From contig CALBSE010000069.1 in NCBI GenBank assembly GCA_937927725.1, forward strand, positions 62,001-126,000: a DNA stretch of 64,000 nt. The letters run 5' to 3'. The position numbers and the translations under genes are program-made. Positions 52,071-60,897 of this stretch are shown one piece after another. The DNA comes from an uncultured Actinomycetes bacterium (GTDB lineage: Bacteria > Actinomycetota > Acidimicrobiia > Acidimicrobiales > Acidimicrobilacustridaceae). Below the pieces are notes generated by a model. It did no database searches, was not told where the DNA came from, and worked only from the letters and a program-made list of their open reading frames with translations. Positions within the stretch are counted from its first letter, which is position 1. Each line of letters begins with the position of its first letter.

Positions 52071-53662
52071 GCTTCTGCTGCTCCTTCAGTTGCTGCTGCC
52101 TTCGCCCATCGGTAGTCAGCCTTACCTGAAGGCGAGCGCTTGACCTCATCGACGTAGGTAATTGCGCGTGGCACCTTGTAGCCCGCAATGAAATTGCGAC
52201 AGTGGGTCGACAAATCCTCGAGCGTTGGAGTCTGACCGTCACGAGGCTGCACGACCGCCACGACTCGCTCGCCCCATCGCTCGTCAGGGACTCCAACGAC
52301 AAGTGCGTCGTAGACACCCGGATGTTCCTTGAGTGCTTCCTCAACCTCTTCGGGATACACCTTTTCGCCGCCGGTGTTGATGCACTGTGAACCACGCCCA
52401 AGAAGCGTGACGATGCCATCGGCATCGACCGACGCCGAGTCGCCAGGAACAGACCACCGTTGACCATTCGCATCTGTCGGGAACGTCTTGGCGGTTTTTT
52501 CTTCGTCCTTGTAATACCCCATGGGAATATGACCAGTACGGGCGAGCTGACCAATCTGTTCTGAACCTGCGGGAATTGGAACGAGGTTTTCGTCGAGCAC
52601 CTGAAGTTCGGGCGACACCATAAAGCGACGAGCACCACCTTCGGCCGACATGCCACCCGCACCCGTTTCCGACGCGCCGTAACTGTCCATCACCGCGATG
52701 TGCGGCAGCGCATCCTTCAGGGCCTGCTGCACTGCCGGTGAGAACACGCCGCCACCAGACCCGATGCGGAAGACACAGGAAAGGTCCCAGGTTTGCTTTC
52801 CATCGACAAGCGCATCAGCCAACGGCCGGCCCATTGCATCGCCGACAAGTGTGATCCCCATGCACTTTTCACGCTCAGCAATTGACCAAATCTCGTGAGC
52901 ATCGAATCCGTGACCGGTATAGAGAACAACCGGACCTCCGGCAAACAACATGTTGCACATTCCCCACTGCGCTGCACCGTGCATGAGCGGGGCGATGATG
53001 AGGCTCGGCAATGCAAACTCAACCGGGAGCGAACGCTCACCGATTTCTTCGGGAGAGGTGATTGGGGCGCCCAATGCGCTGCTGAGGGCGGCGAAGAAGA
53101 TGTCTTCGTGACGCCACATCACGCCCTTCGGCATCCCGGTCGTACCGCCGGTGTAGAGGAAGTACAGATCATCGCCACTTCGGTCGTTTGTAAACGCCGC
53201 ATCGGACTGCGCGTTGACGAGTTCTTCATACGATGTCGCCCATGGCGTTGGGTGATCAGTTCCGTCTTCAATGACGACAAATTCTCGAACCTTCACGAGC
53301 TTCGAACGGATCTCATCGATAACTGGAGCAAAGCCGCGTTCGAACACCACAACTTCACTGTCGGAGTTATCGAACAAGTACTCAAGTTCGTGGGCCACGT
53401 AGCGGTAGTTCACGTTGATCGGAACAACGCGCGCTTTGAATGATCCAAAGAACAGTTCGGCCCACTCGACTCGGTTCCAGGCATACACCGCAATCTTCGA
53501 GCCCGGCTCACATCCCAACCCGATAAGCATCTGCGCGACCTGATTGGTGCGCTTATCGAACTCGCCGAAGGTGTAACGGGTTCCGCCACCCACGATGGCG
53601 AGACGATCAGGGTTTGCTGCAGCGACCAGTTCGATGAGGTCGCCAAGGTTGTACGAGGACAT
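52067..53662 (-). CDS. FadD19-like steroid/fatty acyl-CoA ligase
   Basis: 531 aa from ATG at 53662 (GGAG 5 bases upstream). FLYTGGTTGMPKGVMWRHEDIFF, VGDAMGRPLADALV, DSYGASETGAGG, GRGSQCINTGGEKVYPEEVEEALK and the end YVDEVKRSPSGKADYRWAK closely follow FadD19 (Rv3515c), which activates C24-branched sterol side chains. The related FadD17/FadD-like ligases are alternatives. It heads a coupled unit with the two FadE subunits, i.e. activation followed by dehydrogenation. Confidence 0.88.
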   Translation of the reverse strand: MSSYNLGDLIELVAAANPDRLAIVGGGTRYTFGEFDKRTNQVAQMLIGLGCEPGSKIAVYAWNRVEWAELFFGSFKARVVPINVNYRYVAHELEYLFDNSDSEVVVFERGFAPVIDEIRSKLVKVREFVVIEDGTDHPTPWATSYEELVNAQSDAAFTNDRSGDDLYFLYTGGTTGMPKGVMWRHEDIFFAALSSALGAPITSPEEIGERSLPVEFALPSLIIAPLMHGAAQWGMCNMLFAGGPVVLYTGHGFDAHEIWSIAEREKCMGITLVGDAMGRPLADALVDGKQTWDLSCVFRIGSGGGVFSPAVQQALKDALPHIAVMDSYGASETGAGGMSAEGGARRFMVSPELQVLDENLVPIPAGSEQIGQLARTGHIPMGYYKDEEKTAKTFPTDANGQRWSVPGDSASVDADGIVTLLGRGSQCINTGGEKVYPEEVEEALKEHPGVYDALVVGVPDERWGERVVAVVQPRDGQTPTLEDLSTHCRNFIAGYKVPRAITYVDEVKRSPSGKADYRWAKAAATEGAAEA

Positions 53663-53723
53663 CAAGACTCCGGGAAAAATGGTGAAGTGGAAAGGGAAAC
53701 GGGAATTGCAGAACGGAACGGAC

Positions 53724-54734
53724 TCAGCCGTTCACCAGTTCGGCAGCCTGGCGAAGTGCTTCGGGGCTTCGTGCTGAAATCAGCAGTTCAGTAATTGGCG
53801 AGTTGCGCCAATGCTCAAGCCGCTCCTTGATACGCGATGCGGGACCAACGAGCGAAATCTCATCGGCGAAGTCATCGGGCACAGCAGCAATCGCTTCCTC
53901 GCGCTTGCCAGCAAAGAAGAGGTCTTGAATCTTGTAGGCCTCTTCTTCAAATCCCATTCGAGCCATGAGTTTGGTGTGGTAGTTCTGGCCCTTGGCGCCC
54001 ATGCCGCCGATGTAGAACCCGAGCGTTGCCTTCACGGGCCAAAGACCCGTCGCAACATCGTCGGTCACGTTGAAGGTCACGAGCGAACTAATGCCGAAAC
54101 CTTCCTTCGCTGCAGCGAGTTGCTCGGCGTAGACGTCCTGACGGAACGGTGAGTAATAAAGGGGAAGCCAGCCATCGGCAATCTCGGCGGTCTGCGTGAC
54201 GTTCTTCGGGCCTTCGGCACCGAGATAGATCGGAATCTCCGAACGCAGAGGATGCGTCATGATCTTGAGCGGCTTACCAAGACCGACTGAGCCTTCACCG
54301 CGATACGGCATCGGGTAGAACTCGCCGTCGTTTTCGAGTGGACCTTCGCGACGAAGTGCTTTACGAATGATCTCGACGTATTCGCGTGTGCGGGCAAGTG
54401 GCTTGTTCGATGGACGGCCGTACCAACCCTCGACTACCTGCGGGCCAGAAACACCCAGACCGAGAATGACGCGACCGTTCGAAAGGTGATCGAGCGTCAT
54501 CGCTGCCATTGCTGTTGCGACCGGAGTGCGCGCCGACAGCTGCACAACGCCCGTTCCGAGTTTGATCTTCGAGGTATTTGCAGCGAGCCACGTCAGCGGC
54601 GTGAACGCGTCGGATCCCCACGACTCTGCAGTCCACACCGAGTTGAACCCGACCTTTTCTGCTTCTTGGGTGATCTCAACAAAGTCCTTGGGGGGCTGCG
54701 CTGGCCAGTAACCCCAAACGAGTCCGATATCCAT
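53724..54734 (-). CDS. F420-dependent LLM oxidoreductase (Rv3520c-like)
   Basis: 336 aa from ATG at 54734 (AAAGGTG upstream); an earlier in-frame start lies inside the neighbouring SDR. GYWPAQPPKDF, FNSVWTAESWGSDAFTPL, LSARTPVATAMAAMTLDHLSNGRVILGLGVSGPQVVEGWYG, THPLRSEIPIYLGAEGPKNV and GFYIGGMGAKGQNYH match Rv3520c, an F420 enzyme gene of the M. tuberculosis cholesterol cluster. It would do a hydride transfer to or from a steroid or alicyclic ketone. Lies 62 nt before the FadD19-like gene in the same direction. Confidence 0.88.
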   Translation of the reverse strand: MDIGLVWGYWPAQPPKDFVEITQEAEKVGFNSVWTAESWGSDAFTPLTWLAANTSKIKLGTGVVQLSARTPVATAMAAMTLDHLSNGRVILGLGVSGPQVVEGWYGRPSNKPLARTREYVEIIRKALRREGPLENDGEFYPMPYRGEGSVGLGKPLKIMTHPLRSEIPIYLGAEGPKNVTQTAEIADGWLPLYYSPFRQDVYAEQLAAAKEGFGISSLVTFNVTDDVATGLWPVKATLGFYIGGMGAKGQNYHTKLMARMGFEEEAYKIQDLFFAGKREEAIAAVPDDFADEISLVGPASRIKERLEHWRNSPITELLISARSPEALRQAAELVNG

Positions 54735-54790
54735 GGTGCACCTTTCGTGACGCGTCTGCGTCGCTCGTACGAAACAGAAAGAAAAAGCGA

Positions 54791-55594
54791 TCAGTCGCTG
54801 AGGTCCGGGACCCAAACAGCGCCGTTGATATGACTACCGCCGTCGGCGAACAGCGTGTTGCCGGTGATGTAACAGGAATCGTCGCTCGCCAGGAAAAACG
54901 CGACCGGTGCGATTTCGGTTTCCGGATCGCCGAGATGACCCATCGGGTTCGCCGCTTCCGATTCCGCTGCAACCTGCGGTGCCATCTGCTCGAACATTCG
55001 GAACGCAGCGGTCTTTGCACCGGGGCAGATCACGTTGGCGGTAATGCCAAAACCTGCCCACTCGCGGGCCGCGGTGCGGGTGAGCGAGCGGAGCGCTTCC
55101 TTTGTGGAGTTGTAGTGAACGCTTCCCATGTGGGCATTGACGCCATTGAGCGAACAGATATTGATGATGCGACCCTTTCCCTGCGCGCGCATATGAGGGA
55201 ATGACTCCTTCATCGCCCACAGAGGACCCATCACATTCATGTGCCACGCGTGATCCATCGCGTCGTCTGGCATCTTGTCCACGCGCTGGAGACCGGCCTG
55301 ATCGCCACCCCAGGCGTTGTTCACCAAGATGTCGATCGTCCCCCAGCGAGCAACGGCTTCTTTCACCATGCGCCGGTTGTCTTCTTCTTTGGTGGCATCG
55401 GTGTGGAGATAGAACGCTTCAACACCGAAGTCGTCCTGAAGTTCTTGGGCCACCATCGGACCGGTTTCGCCGTTAATTTCGGCGATCACAACTCGAGCGC
55501 CTTCTTGGGCAAATCGGCGAGCGATGCCTTTGCCAATACCGTCTCCACCGCCGGTTATCACGGCAACTCGATCGAGCAATCGCTTGTCAGACAT
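54791..55594 (-). CDS. Short-chain dehydrogenase/reductase
   Basis: 267 aa: TGGGDGIGKGIA, NNAWGG, NICSLNG and YNSTK, with FADGGSH near the end. GGGGG lies 5 bases before the ATG. It is on the same strand and 56 nt upstream of the Rv3520c-like gene, suggesting a common unit with the FadD19-like ligase and FadE pair. Probably a hydroxy-steroid-like or hydroxyacyl-CoA dehydrogenase; substrate unproven. Confidence 0.87.
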   Translation of the reverse strand: MSDKRLLDRVAVITGGGDGIGKGIARRFAQEGARVVIAEINGETGPMVAQELQDDFGVEAFYLHTDATKEEDNRRMVKEAVARWGTIDILVNNAWGGDQAGLQRVDKMPDDAMDHAWHMNVMGPLWAMKESFPHMRAQGKGRIINICSLNGVNAHMGSVHYNSTKEALRSLTRTAAREWAGFGITANVICPGAKTAAFRMFEQMAPQVAAESEAANPMGHLGDPETEIAPVAFFLASDDSCYITGNTLFADGGSHINGAVWVPDLSD

Positions 55595-55689
55595 GTCTTC
55601 CCCCTGAGGCGCTGGCGTAACGGTTTCGAAGGCTAGCGGGGGGCTTGCACTCGCTCGACATCCGACACGCCAAAGGCTGGAAAACGAGG

Positions 55690-55719
55690 AGGACCCGGCT
55701 CGAAATCGGGCCGGGTCCT
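55690..55719 (-). terminator. Terminator after amidohydrolase at 55750
   Basis: A 10-bp stem (AGGACCCGGC with its complement) and 10-base loop, 30 bases after the amidohydrolase stop; CCTCGTTTTCC follows on the minus strand. Confidence 0.65.
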
Positions 55720-55720
55720 T

Positions 55721-55740
55721 CAGGGTTCAGGGTTCAGGGA
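55721..55740. repeat. Short tandem repeat CAGGGTT
   Basis: Two full copies of CAGGGTT and a third ending CAGGGA lie between the terminator and the amidohydrolase stop. No function is evident. Confidence 0.6.
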
Positions 55741-55749
55741 GACCGAGAT

Positions 55750-56958
55750 CTACTTCATGATCCCGTAGTACTTGTCGAGCTTGTACAGCTCGATGGCATT
55801 GCCTCGGAAGAAGCGTTGGGCCTCGTAGTCGTTGAAGCCCGCCTTCGCCGCCATCCGCTCCGCGACCTCTTTGGTATTCGGGAACGTGGAGTCGGCGTGT
55901 GGGTAATCGACCTCAAAGGTGAGGCGATCGATCCCGATGACATCACGGTTCTTCATGGCGGTTTCGTCGTCAAAGATGCAGTACCAAACGTTCTGCTTCA
56001 TGTAGGTCGACGGCGGTTGCTTGAGATTTGACCCAAAACCGGTGGTGTCGAGCAAACGCTCTTCCCACAACTTGTCCGAACGCTCGAGGATGTACGGAAG
56101 CCAACCAGCCTGACCTTCGGAGTATGCAACGCGGAGGTCGGGGAAGCGTTCGAAGACGCCACCGAAGACGTAATCAAGAAGCGAGCCCATTGCGTTTTGG
56201 AACGTAAGCGTTGAAGAAATAATGAACGGCGCATCGGGAGCGGTCGACGGCATCTTCGAAGACGAACCAATGTGCATGTTGATCACGGTGTCGGTCTCGA
56301 CGCATGCGGCAAACAACTTGTCCCAGTGACCTGAGTGCAACGACGGGAGACCAAGCGGAACCGGGTTTTCCGAGAAGGTGATGTTGTGGCTGCCCTTAGC
56401 TGCACAACGCTTCACTTCAGCAACGGCAAGGTCGACATCCCACAACGGGATCATCGTGAGCGGAATAAGGCGACCATGACCGGCGCCGCCACACCATTCG
56501 TCGATCATCCAGTCGTTGTAAACCTGCACACAAAGGAGTGCGAGTTCCTTGTCCTCACGCTCGAGGAATGCCTGGCCACAAAAGCGCGGAAGGATATTTG
56601 GGAAGCAGATCGAAGCTTCGACATGGTTTGCATCCATATCGGCAAGGCGAGCTGTTTGGTCGTAGCAACCGACGAGAATGTCGTCGAACGTGCACGGTTC
56701 GTTCTGCACAACCTCGGCGCCAACTGCAGCCGAAAGTCGCGTGAACGGGTAGACGAGATCGTCGTAGTACCAAACGTCGCAGTCTTTGCCGTTCGGGTCG
56801 TCGACGGTAAAGCCGTAGCCACCAGTAATCGTCATCGACACCTTGTGGCGTTCGATGCGCGGACCGCGGTCGCGGTACTTCTCGGGAAGCCGGGCCGACC
56901 ACAGATCGGGGGGTTCGACGACGTGATCGTCGACCGAGATGATGCGAGGGATTTCCAT
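55750..56958 (-). CDS. Amidohydrolase 2 family protein (COG2159)
   Basis: 402 aa from ATG at 56958, which has the strongest canonical ribosome-binding site in the window (AGGAGG, 5-base spacing). IISVDDHVVEPPDLWSARLPEKY is the hallmark start of a large actinobacterial amidohydrolase group, with DDHV contributing metal ligands; RLIPLTMIPLWDVDLAVAEVKRC and FEVDYPHADSTFPNT follow. It probably hydrolyses or decarboxylates a ring-derived acid. A CTGAC-N5-GTCAG operator sits 38 bases upstream within the likely promoter, so a TetR-type repressor probably controls it. Confidence 0.87.
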   Translation of the reverse strand: MEIPRIISVDDHVVEPPDLWSARLPEKYRDRGPRIERHKVSMTITGGYGFTVDDPNGKDCDVWYYDDLVYPFTRLSAAVGAEVVQNEPCTFDDILVGCYDQTARLADMDANHVEASICFPNILPRFCGQAFLEREDKELALLCVQVYNDWMIDEWCGGAGHGRLIPLTMIPLWDVDLAVAEVKRCAAKGSHNITFSENPVPLGLPSLHSGHWDKLFAACVETDTVINMHIGSSSKMPSTAPDAPFIISSTLTFQNAMGSLLDYVFGGVFERFPDLRVAYSEGQAGWLPYILERSDKLWEERLLDTTGFGSNLKQPPSTYMKQNVWYCIFDDETAMKNRDVIGIDRLTFEVDYPHADSTFPNTKEVAERMAAKAGFNDYEAQRFFRGNAIELYKLDKYYGIMK

Positions 56959-56996
56959 GGGGGCCTCCTGAGCGTCTCTCGGCACTCACCGAGAAT

Positions 56997-57011
56997 CTGA
57001 CGGACCGTCAG
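56997..57011. promoter_or_regulatory. Operator candidate CTGAC-N5-GTCAG (site 2)
   Basis: CTGACGGACCGTCAG is a 7-1-7 perfect palindrome. On the minus strand it fills the spacer between GTGACA (57019-57014) and a -10-like GATTCT, so a bound repressor would block the amidohydrolase promoter. Same half-sites and spacing as site 1 at 24324-24340. Confidence 0.65.
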
Positions 57012-57097
57012 TTTGTCACGATTCGGACGGAGCGTCGCATTGGAGGAGCCGAAGTTCACCAGTTGGGACCTTGGTCCCGCCCCGAATGCCAAAGGGC

Positions 57098-58594
57098 TTA
57101 GGCCAGTGAGAATTCGCCTGGGTCACCAATGATGATCGGCAGCCCAACGGGGTCGGTCTCCATGAAGGTCTGGCCCAGGGAAAGATCCTGGCTTTGTACA
57201 ACGGTGCGAATTCCGTCCACCTCGACCAACGCAACCGTGGTCAGTTCTCCCCCACGACCCGGGATAACCGTGGCACCCACGACAACGCCTGCACCCGTGA
57301 GATCGGGGTTCACCGGCCGGCGGGCAGTGGCCTGTTCGGCTTGTTCGCTGACATCAACCGATACAAACGGGGTTCGAGGTTCACGGTTTGACCAGACGGT
57401 GACGGCAGGTTTCGTAAGAAGACCACTCACTGCACTCGTCAGACCAAAAGTTGGATCAGGCGATTCGCGGAGTTTGCGGACCATCGCTGCTGCACCTTGC
57501 AGCGCGTAGTTGTTGAACGGTCCGCCCCCGAAGGTCATTCCGCCGGTGAGCGTGAGATCGCGCTCGCTCGGAAGACCGATTTCGCGAGCCTGCACTTCCA
57601 CTGCCGAAGGGAAGCAACTGTAGAGATCAACGGGACCAACTTCATCGATCGAGATCGCTGCAGATTCGAGTGCGGTCTTTGACACAAGTTGCGAAGCGGG
57701 CCAGCGATGAACATCGGCGCGTTCCGGAAGTGGAATCACCGCATTCGACTCGACCATGGCCAATGGAAAGACCCAGGTTGACTCATCGAGACCAAGACGA
57801 CTGGCGGTTCCTACCGTGGTGAAAATGAGCGCAGCTGCTTGATCGACATTCCATTGAGAAATAAGCCACTTCGGATATGGGGCAGCAATCATCCGGTTGG
57901 ATTCAGATGGGAAAGCGATTTCGTCCGACTTCATCGCGCGCGCATCCCAACCAGCGGGTGCTTCTGCAGCAATTTCAGCAAACCGCTCCCAAAGTTCGCC
58001 GAGCGCACGTTGATGCGCGCCGGTTGAGCGACCGAGTTGATGACGCAGCGCGGATTCGATAATTGCGTACTGATGCGCTGCGGTTGTGAGGTTGCGATCG
58101 ATCTCGATCTGCGAAATCACCATCTCGCGGGGCGCAAGGATTTCATCGGGTTCCGCTGCCAAAGCGAGCGCCGGAGCATCAGGGAGAGAGCTGCCAGCTT
58201 TACCAGCAACAACTCCCGACCAACGATTTTCGCCACCGACCACGACCGCAACATCAATTGCACCTGATCGCACGTCGGTTGCCGCTCGCGCCAACAATGA
58301 CTGTTGAAGCACGCCGAGTTCACTGCGAATCGTGCGTGCGTTCGGAGCGCCGATCGCTTCAGCAATCGCTCGACCAGGATCGGTCTCGGTCCAGGTGCCA
58401 TGAGGCACGAGAACTGCGCCTGTTAGCGCGCCAAGCGCGTTGCCGGCACCGGTTGACTCCAGCGCAAGCTGGACAGCTTCAATCATGAGGTCTGTGGCCG
58501 AGGCCAACTGGAAGTCGGGTCCGTCGCGATGTGCGATCTCTGATGCACCGATCACAATTGGCGTTTGCGGGTCAAGAGTTTCGGACAGAGTCAT
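57098..58594 (-). CDS. Thiolase-like protein lacking the catalytic Cys, with C-terminal OB-like domain
   Basis: 498 aa from ATG at 58594. The N-terminal half is thiolase-like (TPIVIGASEIAHRD; SGAIDVAVVVGGENRWSG), but where thiolases have the nucleophilic Cys the sequence reads RSELGVLQQS, so no Cys is present. GGMTFGGGPFNNYALQGAAAMVRKLR replaces the GHPxG loop. The last ~85 residues (GAGVVVGATVIPGRGGELTTVALVEVDGIRTVV) look like a fused DUF35/OB-type module. The subfamily is annotated acetyl-CoA acetyltransferase but probably does other CoA-ester C-C chemistry, such as retro-aldol cleavage in Ltp2-type enzymes. Confidence 0.82.
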   Translation of the reverse strand: MTLSETLDPQTPIVIGASEIAHRDGPDFQLASATDLMIEAVQLALESTGAGNALGALTGAVLVPHGTWTETDPGRAIAEAIGAPNARTIRSELGVLQQSLLARAATDVRSGAIDVAVVVGGENRWSGVVAGKAGSSLPDAPALALAAEPDEILAPREMVISQIEIDRNLTTAAHQYAIIESALRHQLGRSTGAHQRALGELWERFAEIAAEAPAGWDARAMKSDEIAFPSESNRMIAAPYPKWLISQWNVDQAAALIFTTVGTASRLGLDESTWVFPLAMVESNAVIPLPERADVHRWPASQLVSKTALESAAISIDEVGPVDLYSCFPSAVEVQAREIGLPSERDLTLTGGMTFGGGPFNNYALQGAAAMVRKLRESPDPTFGLTSAVSGLLTKPAVTVWSNREPRTPFVSVDVSEQAEQATARRPVNPDLTGAGVVVGATVIPGRGGELTTVALVEVDGIRTVVQSQDLSLGQTFMETDPVGLPIIIGDPGEFSLA

Positions 58595-58596
58595 GG

Positions 58597-59577
58597 TCAC
58601 ACTTTCGATTGAAGGGCGGTGAAGAACATGGCAACGGTGGGATTGAAGAGATCGGCTCTCTCCCACTGCAGAAAATGCCCCGCCCCGGGAAGAACGAGTG
58701 GACCGATGCGATCGGTGAACGCGACTTCGCAGCAATGAATGAAGTCGGGCCCCACGACTTGGTCGTCAGCACCGTAGAAAAGGAGTGTTGGTACATCCAC
58801 CGTACGGTCGAGGATCGGAAACTCCTCCGCTGTACGTCCGTATCCAAGTTGATAGACCGCCCAACCGGCGCGCAGACGAGCTTCGTCTGTCCAAGGTTCG
58901 GTCATGAAGTCGATATCGGCATCGCTAAACGTTCCTGGCGATGCCCATAAGCGCGGTCCGTACATAGCTGCGATCCAGGCACGCCGAAGCGCAGGCGTAT
59001 TCAACTCCGCAGCAAGAAGATCCGGGTCGCCGCCTTGCCGACGTCGGTAATCACCTGTCGGCCCATCGGAGATTGCCTTGATCGAACCGATATCGATCCC
59101 TGCAGCGATGTACGCGTCGATCACCATTGGAGGAACGGTGTCGAAGAAACACAATCCATCGACGAAGCCCTCGAACCGTTGCACCATGTCGACCGCAACG
59201 ACACCGCCAACGTCGCCGCCAACAACTCCGATGCGTTGATGACCGAGAATGTCATGCGTGAGTTCGTAGAGGTCCCGACTGTAGGTAACAAGGTCGTAGG
59301 TGTCACTTTCAGAAAATCCAGAGTCACCATGACCACGAAGGTCGGGAACGATCACTTCAAAGCCAGCGGCGACAAGTGGCTCAATGTTGCGCCACCAAAT
59401 TCTCTTTGTTTCTGGGTACCCATGGATGAGAAGAAGCGGATACCCACCGGCACCTTCACGCACATAGGCCAGCTCGACGCCACTCTCGAGTTGTGCTCGG
59501 TGAATCGTGAACGCGTCAGAAGCTGGCGTAGGGGGTTGCGCGGGACGCAAGCGAAGGTCGTAGCCGGTAACGCTCAC
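58597..59577 (-). CDS. Alpha/beta hydrolase, epoxide-hydrolase-like
   Basis: 326 aa from GTG at 59577, overlapping the CoA-transferase stop (GTGA). HGYPE (52-56) gives the oxyanion hole; the nucleophile elbow GGDVGG has Asp122, as in epoxide hydrolases and haloalkane dehalogenases, not Ser; PGAGHFLQWE holds the catalytic His. Epoxide hydrolase is favoured by HGYPE. It lies between a class III CoA-transferase and the thiolase-like gene, so it may open an epoxide or activated ring on the way to C-C cleavage. Confidence 0.85.
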   Translation of the reverse strand: MSVTGYDLRLRPAQPPTPASDAFTIHRAQLESGVELAYVREGAGGYPLLLIHGYPETKRIWWRNIEPLVAAGFEVIVPDLRGHGDSGFSESDTYDLVTYSRDLYELTHDILGHQRIGVVGGDVGGVVAVDMVQRFEGFVDGLCFFDTVPPMVIDAYIAAGIDIGSIKAISDGPTGDYRRRQGGDPDLLAAELNTPALRRAWIAAMYGPRLWASPGTFSDADIDFMTEPWTDEARLRAGWAVYQLGYGRTAEEFPILDRTVDVPTLLFYGADDQVVGPDFIHCCEVAFTDRIGPLVLPGAGHFLQWERADLFNPTVAMFFTALQSKV

Positions 59578-60779
59578 GCCACTGTTCCCGCGTCGAACAT
59601 TGCATCGATTTCCGCGTCGCTACGACCCATTGACAAGAGAACTTCGCGAGTGTGTTGCCCGAGTTCGGGGGCACCCGACCGCGCTTGCCACGGTGTTCCA
59701 TAAAAATCTGACGGGCTCGCAATTCGCATCGCTGAACCGTTTGCTTCTGGAACTTCAACAAATGCCCCAGCAGCATGAACCTGTTCATCGATCAGCACAT
59801 CGTCAATGTCGTTTACCGGCGCCCAGAACATATCGGGTTCCGTATCGAAGATTTCGGCCCACTCATCGCGTGACTTTGTCGCGAAGATGCCATCGAGTTC
59901 AGCGATCAATTCACGCGCGTTTTCGCGACGACCAAGCGGAGTTGAGTAGGGACCGTCGTCGATCCATTCGGGGTGGCCAACAACGCGACACAACGGAGGC
60001 CAATGACGATGTGCTTCTTGACCGATGAGCCAGATCTTCTTTCCGTCCCCGCAGGTGTAGTTGTTCATGGCGGGGTTGCCCATCGTTTCGCGAGCGCCAA
60101 TTCCGATGTGATCTCCCCACCCGAGCGTGATCGAAAGATCAAAACCGATGGTGTAGACGCCTTGACGCACAAGTGACGTCGATACCAACTGTCCCTTGCC
60201 TGTGCGCTCGCGACTGAACAACGCTGCACAAACAGCAGCCGATGCAGAACTTCCCGTTGGATGGTCGCCCATGCCGCCGCGTTGGAACGGAAGCGGACCG
60301 TCGGGGGTTTGCAGAAGCGACGCAACGCCGGACCGAGCCCAGAATCCACCGATGTCGTACGCGGGTCGCGCCGCATCGGGACCTTCCATTCCGTAGCCAG
60401 TTATGAGCTGATACACGAGGCGCGGGTTACGAGCCATGACCTCGTCGGGACCAAGACCCCAGCGTTCGAGAGCGGCGCGTCGCAAGTTCGTCACAAAGAC
60501 ATCGGCATCGTCGAGAAGCTCGAGCGCGAGTGCCTGACCTTCCGGGGTTCGCAGATCGATCGCAACCGACTTCTTCGAGCGATTGTCCATTTCGAACACT
60601 GGATTGTCCGGCATCATCGTGCCGAACAGGGCTTGATAGGTCCGCGCCGGATCACCGCCTCCTGGTGGTTCCAGTTTGATGACGTCTGCACCCCAGTCGG
60701 CGAGGATGCCGGCACAAGCTGGGCCGGCCACCCACATGCCAAGTTCGACGACTTTCACACCTTCTAATGGTCCGGACAC
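59574..60779 (-). CDS. Class III CoA-transferase (CaiB/BaiF family)
   Basis: 401 aa from GTG at 60779, chosen because AAGGAG lies 6 bases upstream (60786-60791); a longer frame to 60842 has no site. KVVELGMWVAGPACAGILADWGADVIKLEPP is the family N-terminus, and PAYDIGGFWARSG carries the catalytic Asp that forms the aspartyl-CoA intermediate. It moves CoA between acids, e.g. activating the substrate at the expense of an acyl-CoA; bile-acid BaiF/K are members. First gene of a three-gene coupled unit. Confidence 0.9.
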   Translation of the reverse strand: MSGPLEGVKVVELGMWVAGPACAGILADWGADVIKLEPPGGGDPARTYQALFGTMMPDNPVFEMDNRSKKSVAIDLRTPEGQALALELLDDADVFVTNLRRAALERWGLGPDEVMARNPRLVYQLITGYGMEGPDAARPAYDIGGFWARSGVASLLQTPDGPLPFQRGGMGDHPTGSSASAAVCAALFSRERTGKGQLVSTSLVRQGVYTIGFDLSITLGWGDHIGIGARETMGNPAMNNYTCGDGKKIWLIGQEAHRHWPPLCRVVGHPEWIDDGPYSTPLGRRENARELIAELDGIFATKSRDEWAEIFDTEPDMFWAPVNDIDDVLIDEQVHAAGAFVEVPEANGSAMRIASPSDFYGTPWQARSGAPELGQHTREVLLSMGRSDAEIDAMFDAGTVA

Positions 60780-60897
60780 GCCCCACTCCTTCTCTGTCTC
60801 CCGAGAGCGTGGCACATCACTAGGGTCCCCGGCCTCGAGCAACCCGGTTACTACCGTTCCGCAAGGCGAATTTGCCCTTTAACCCCCCGGAGGAACC

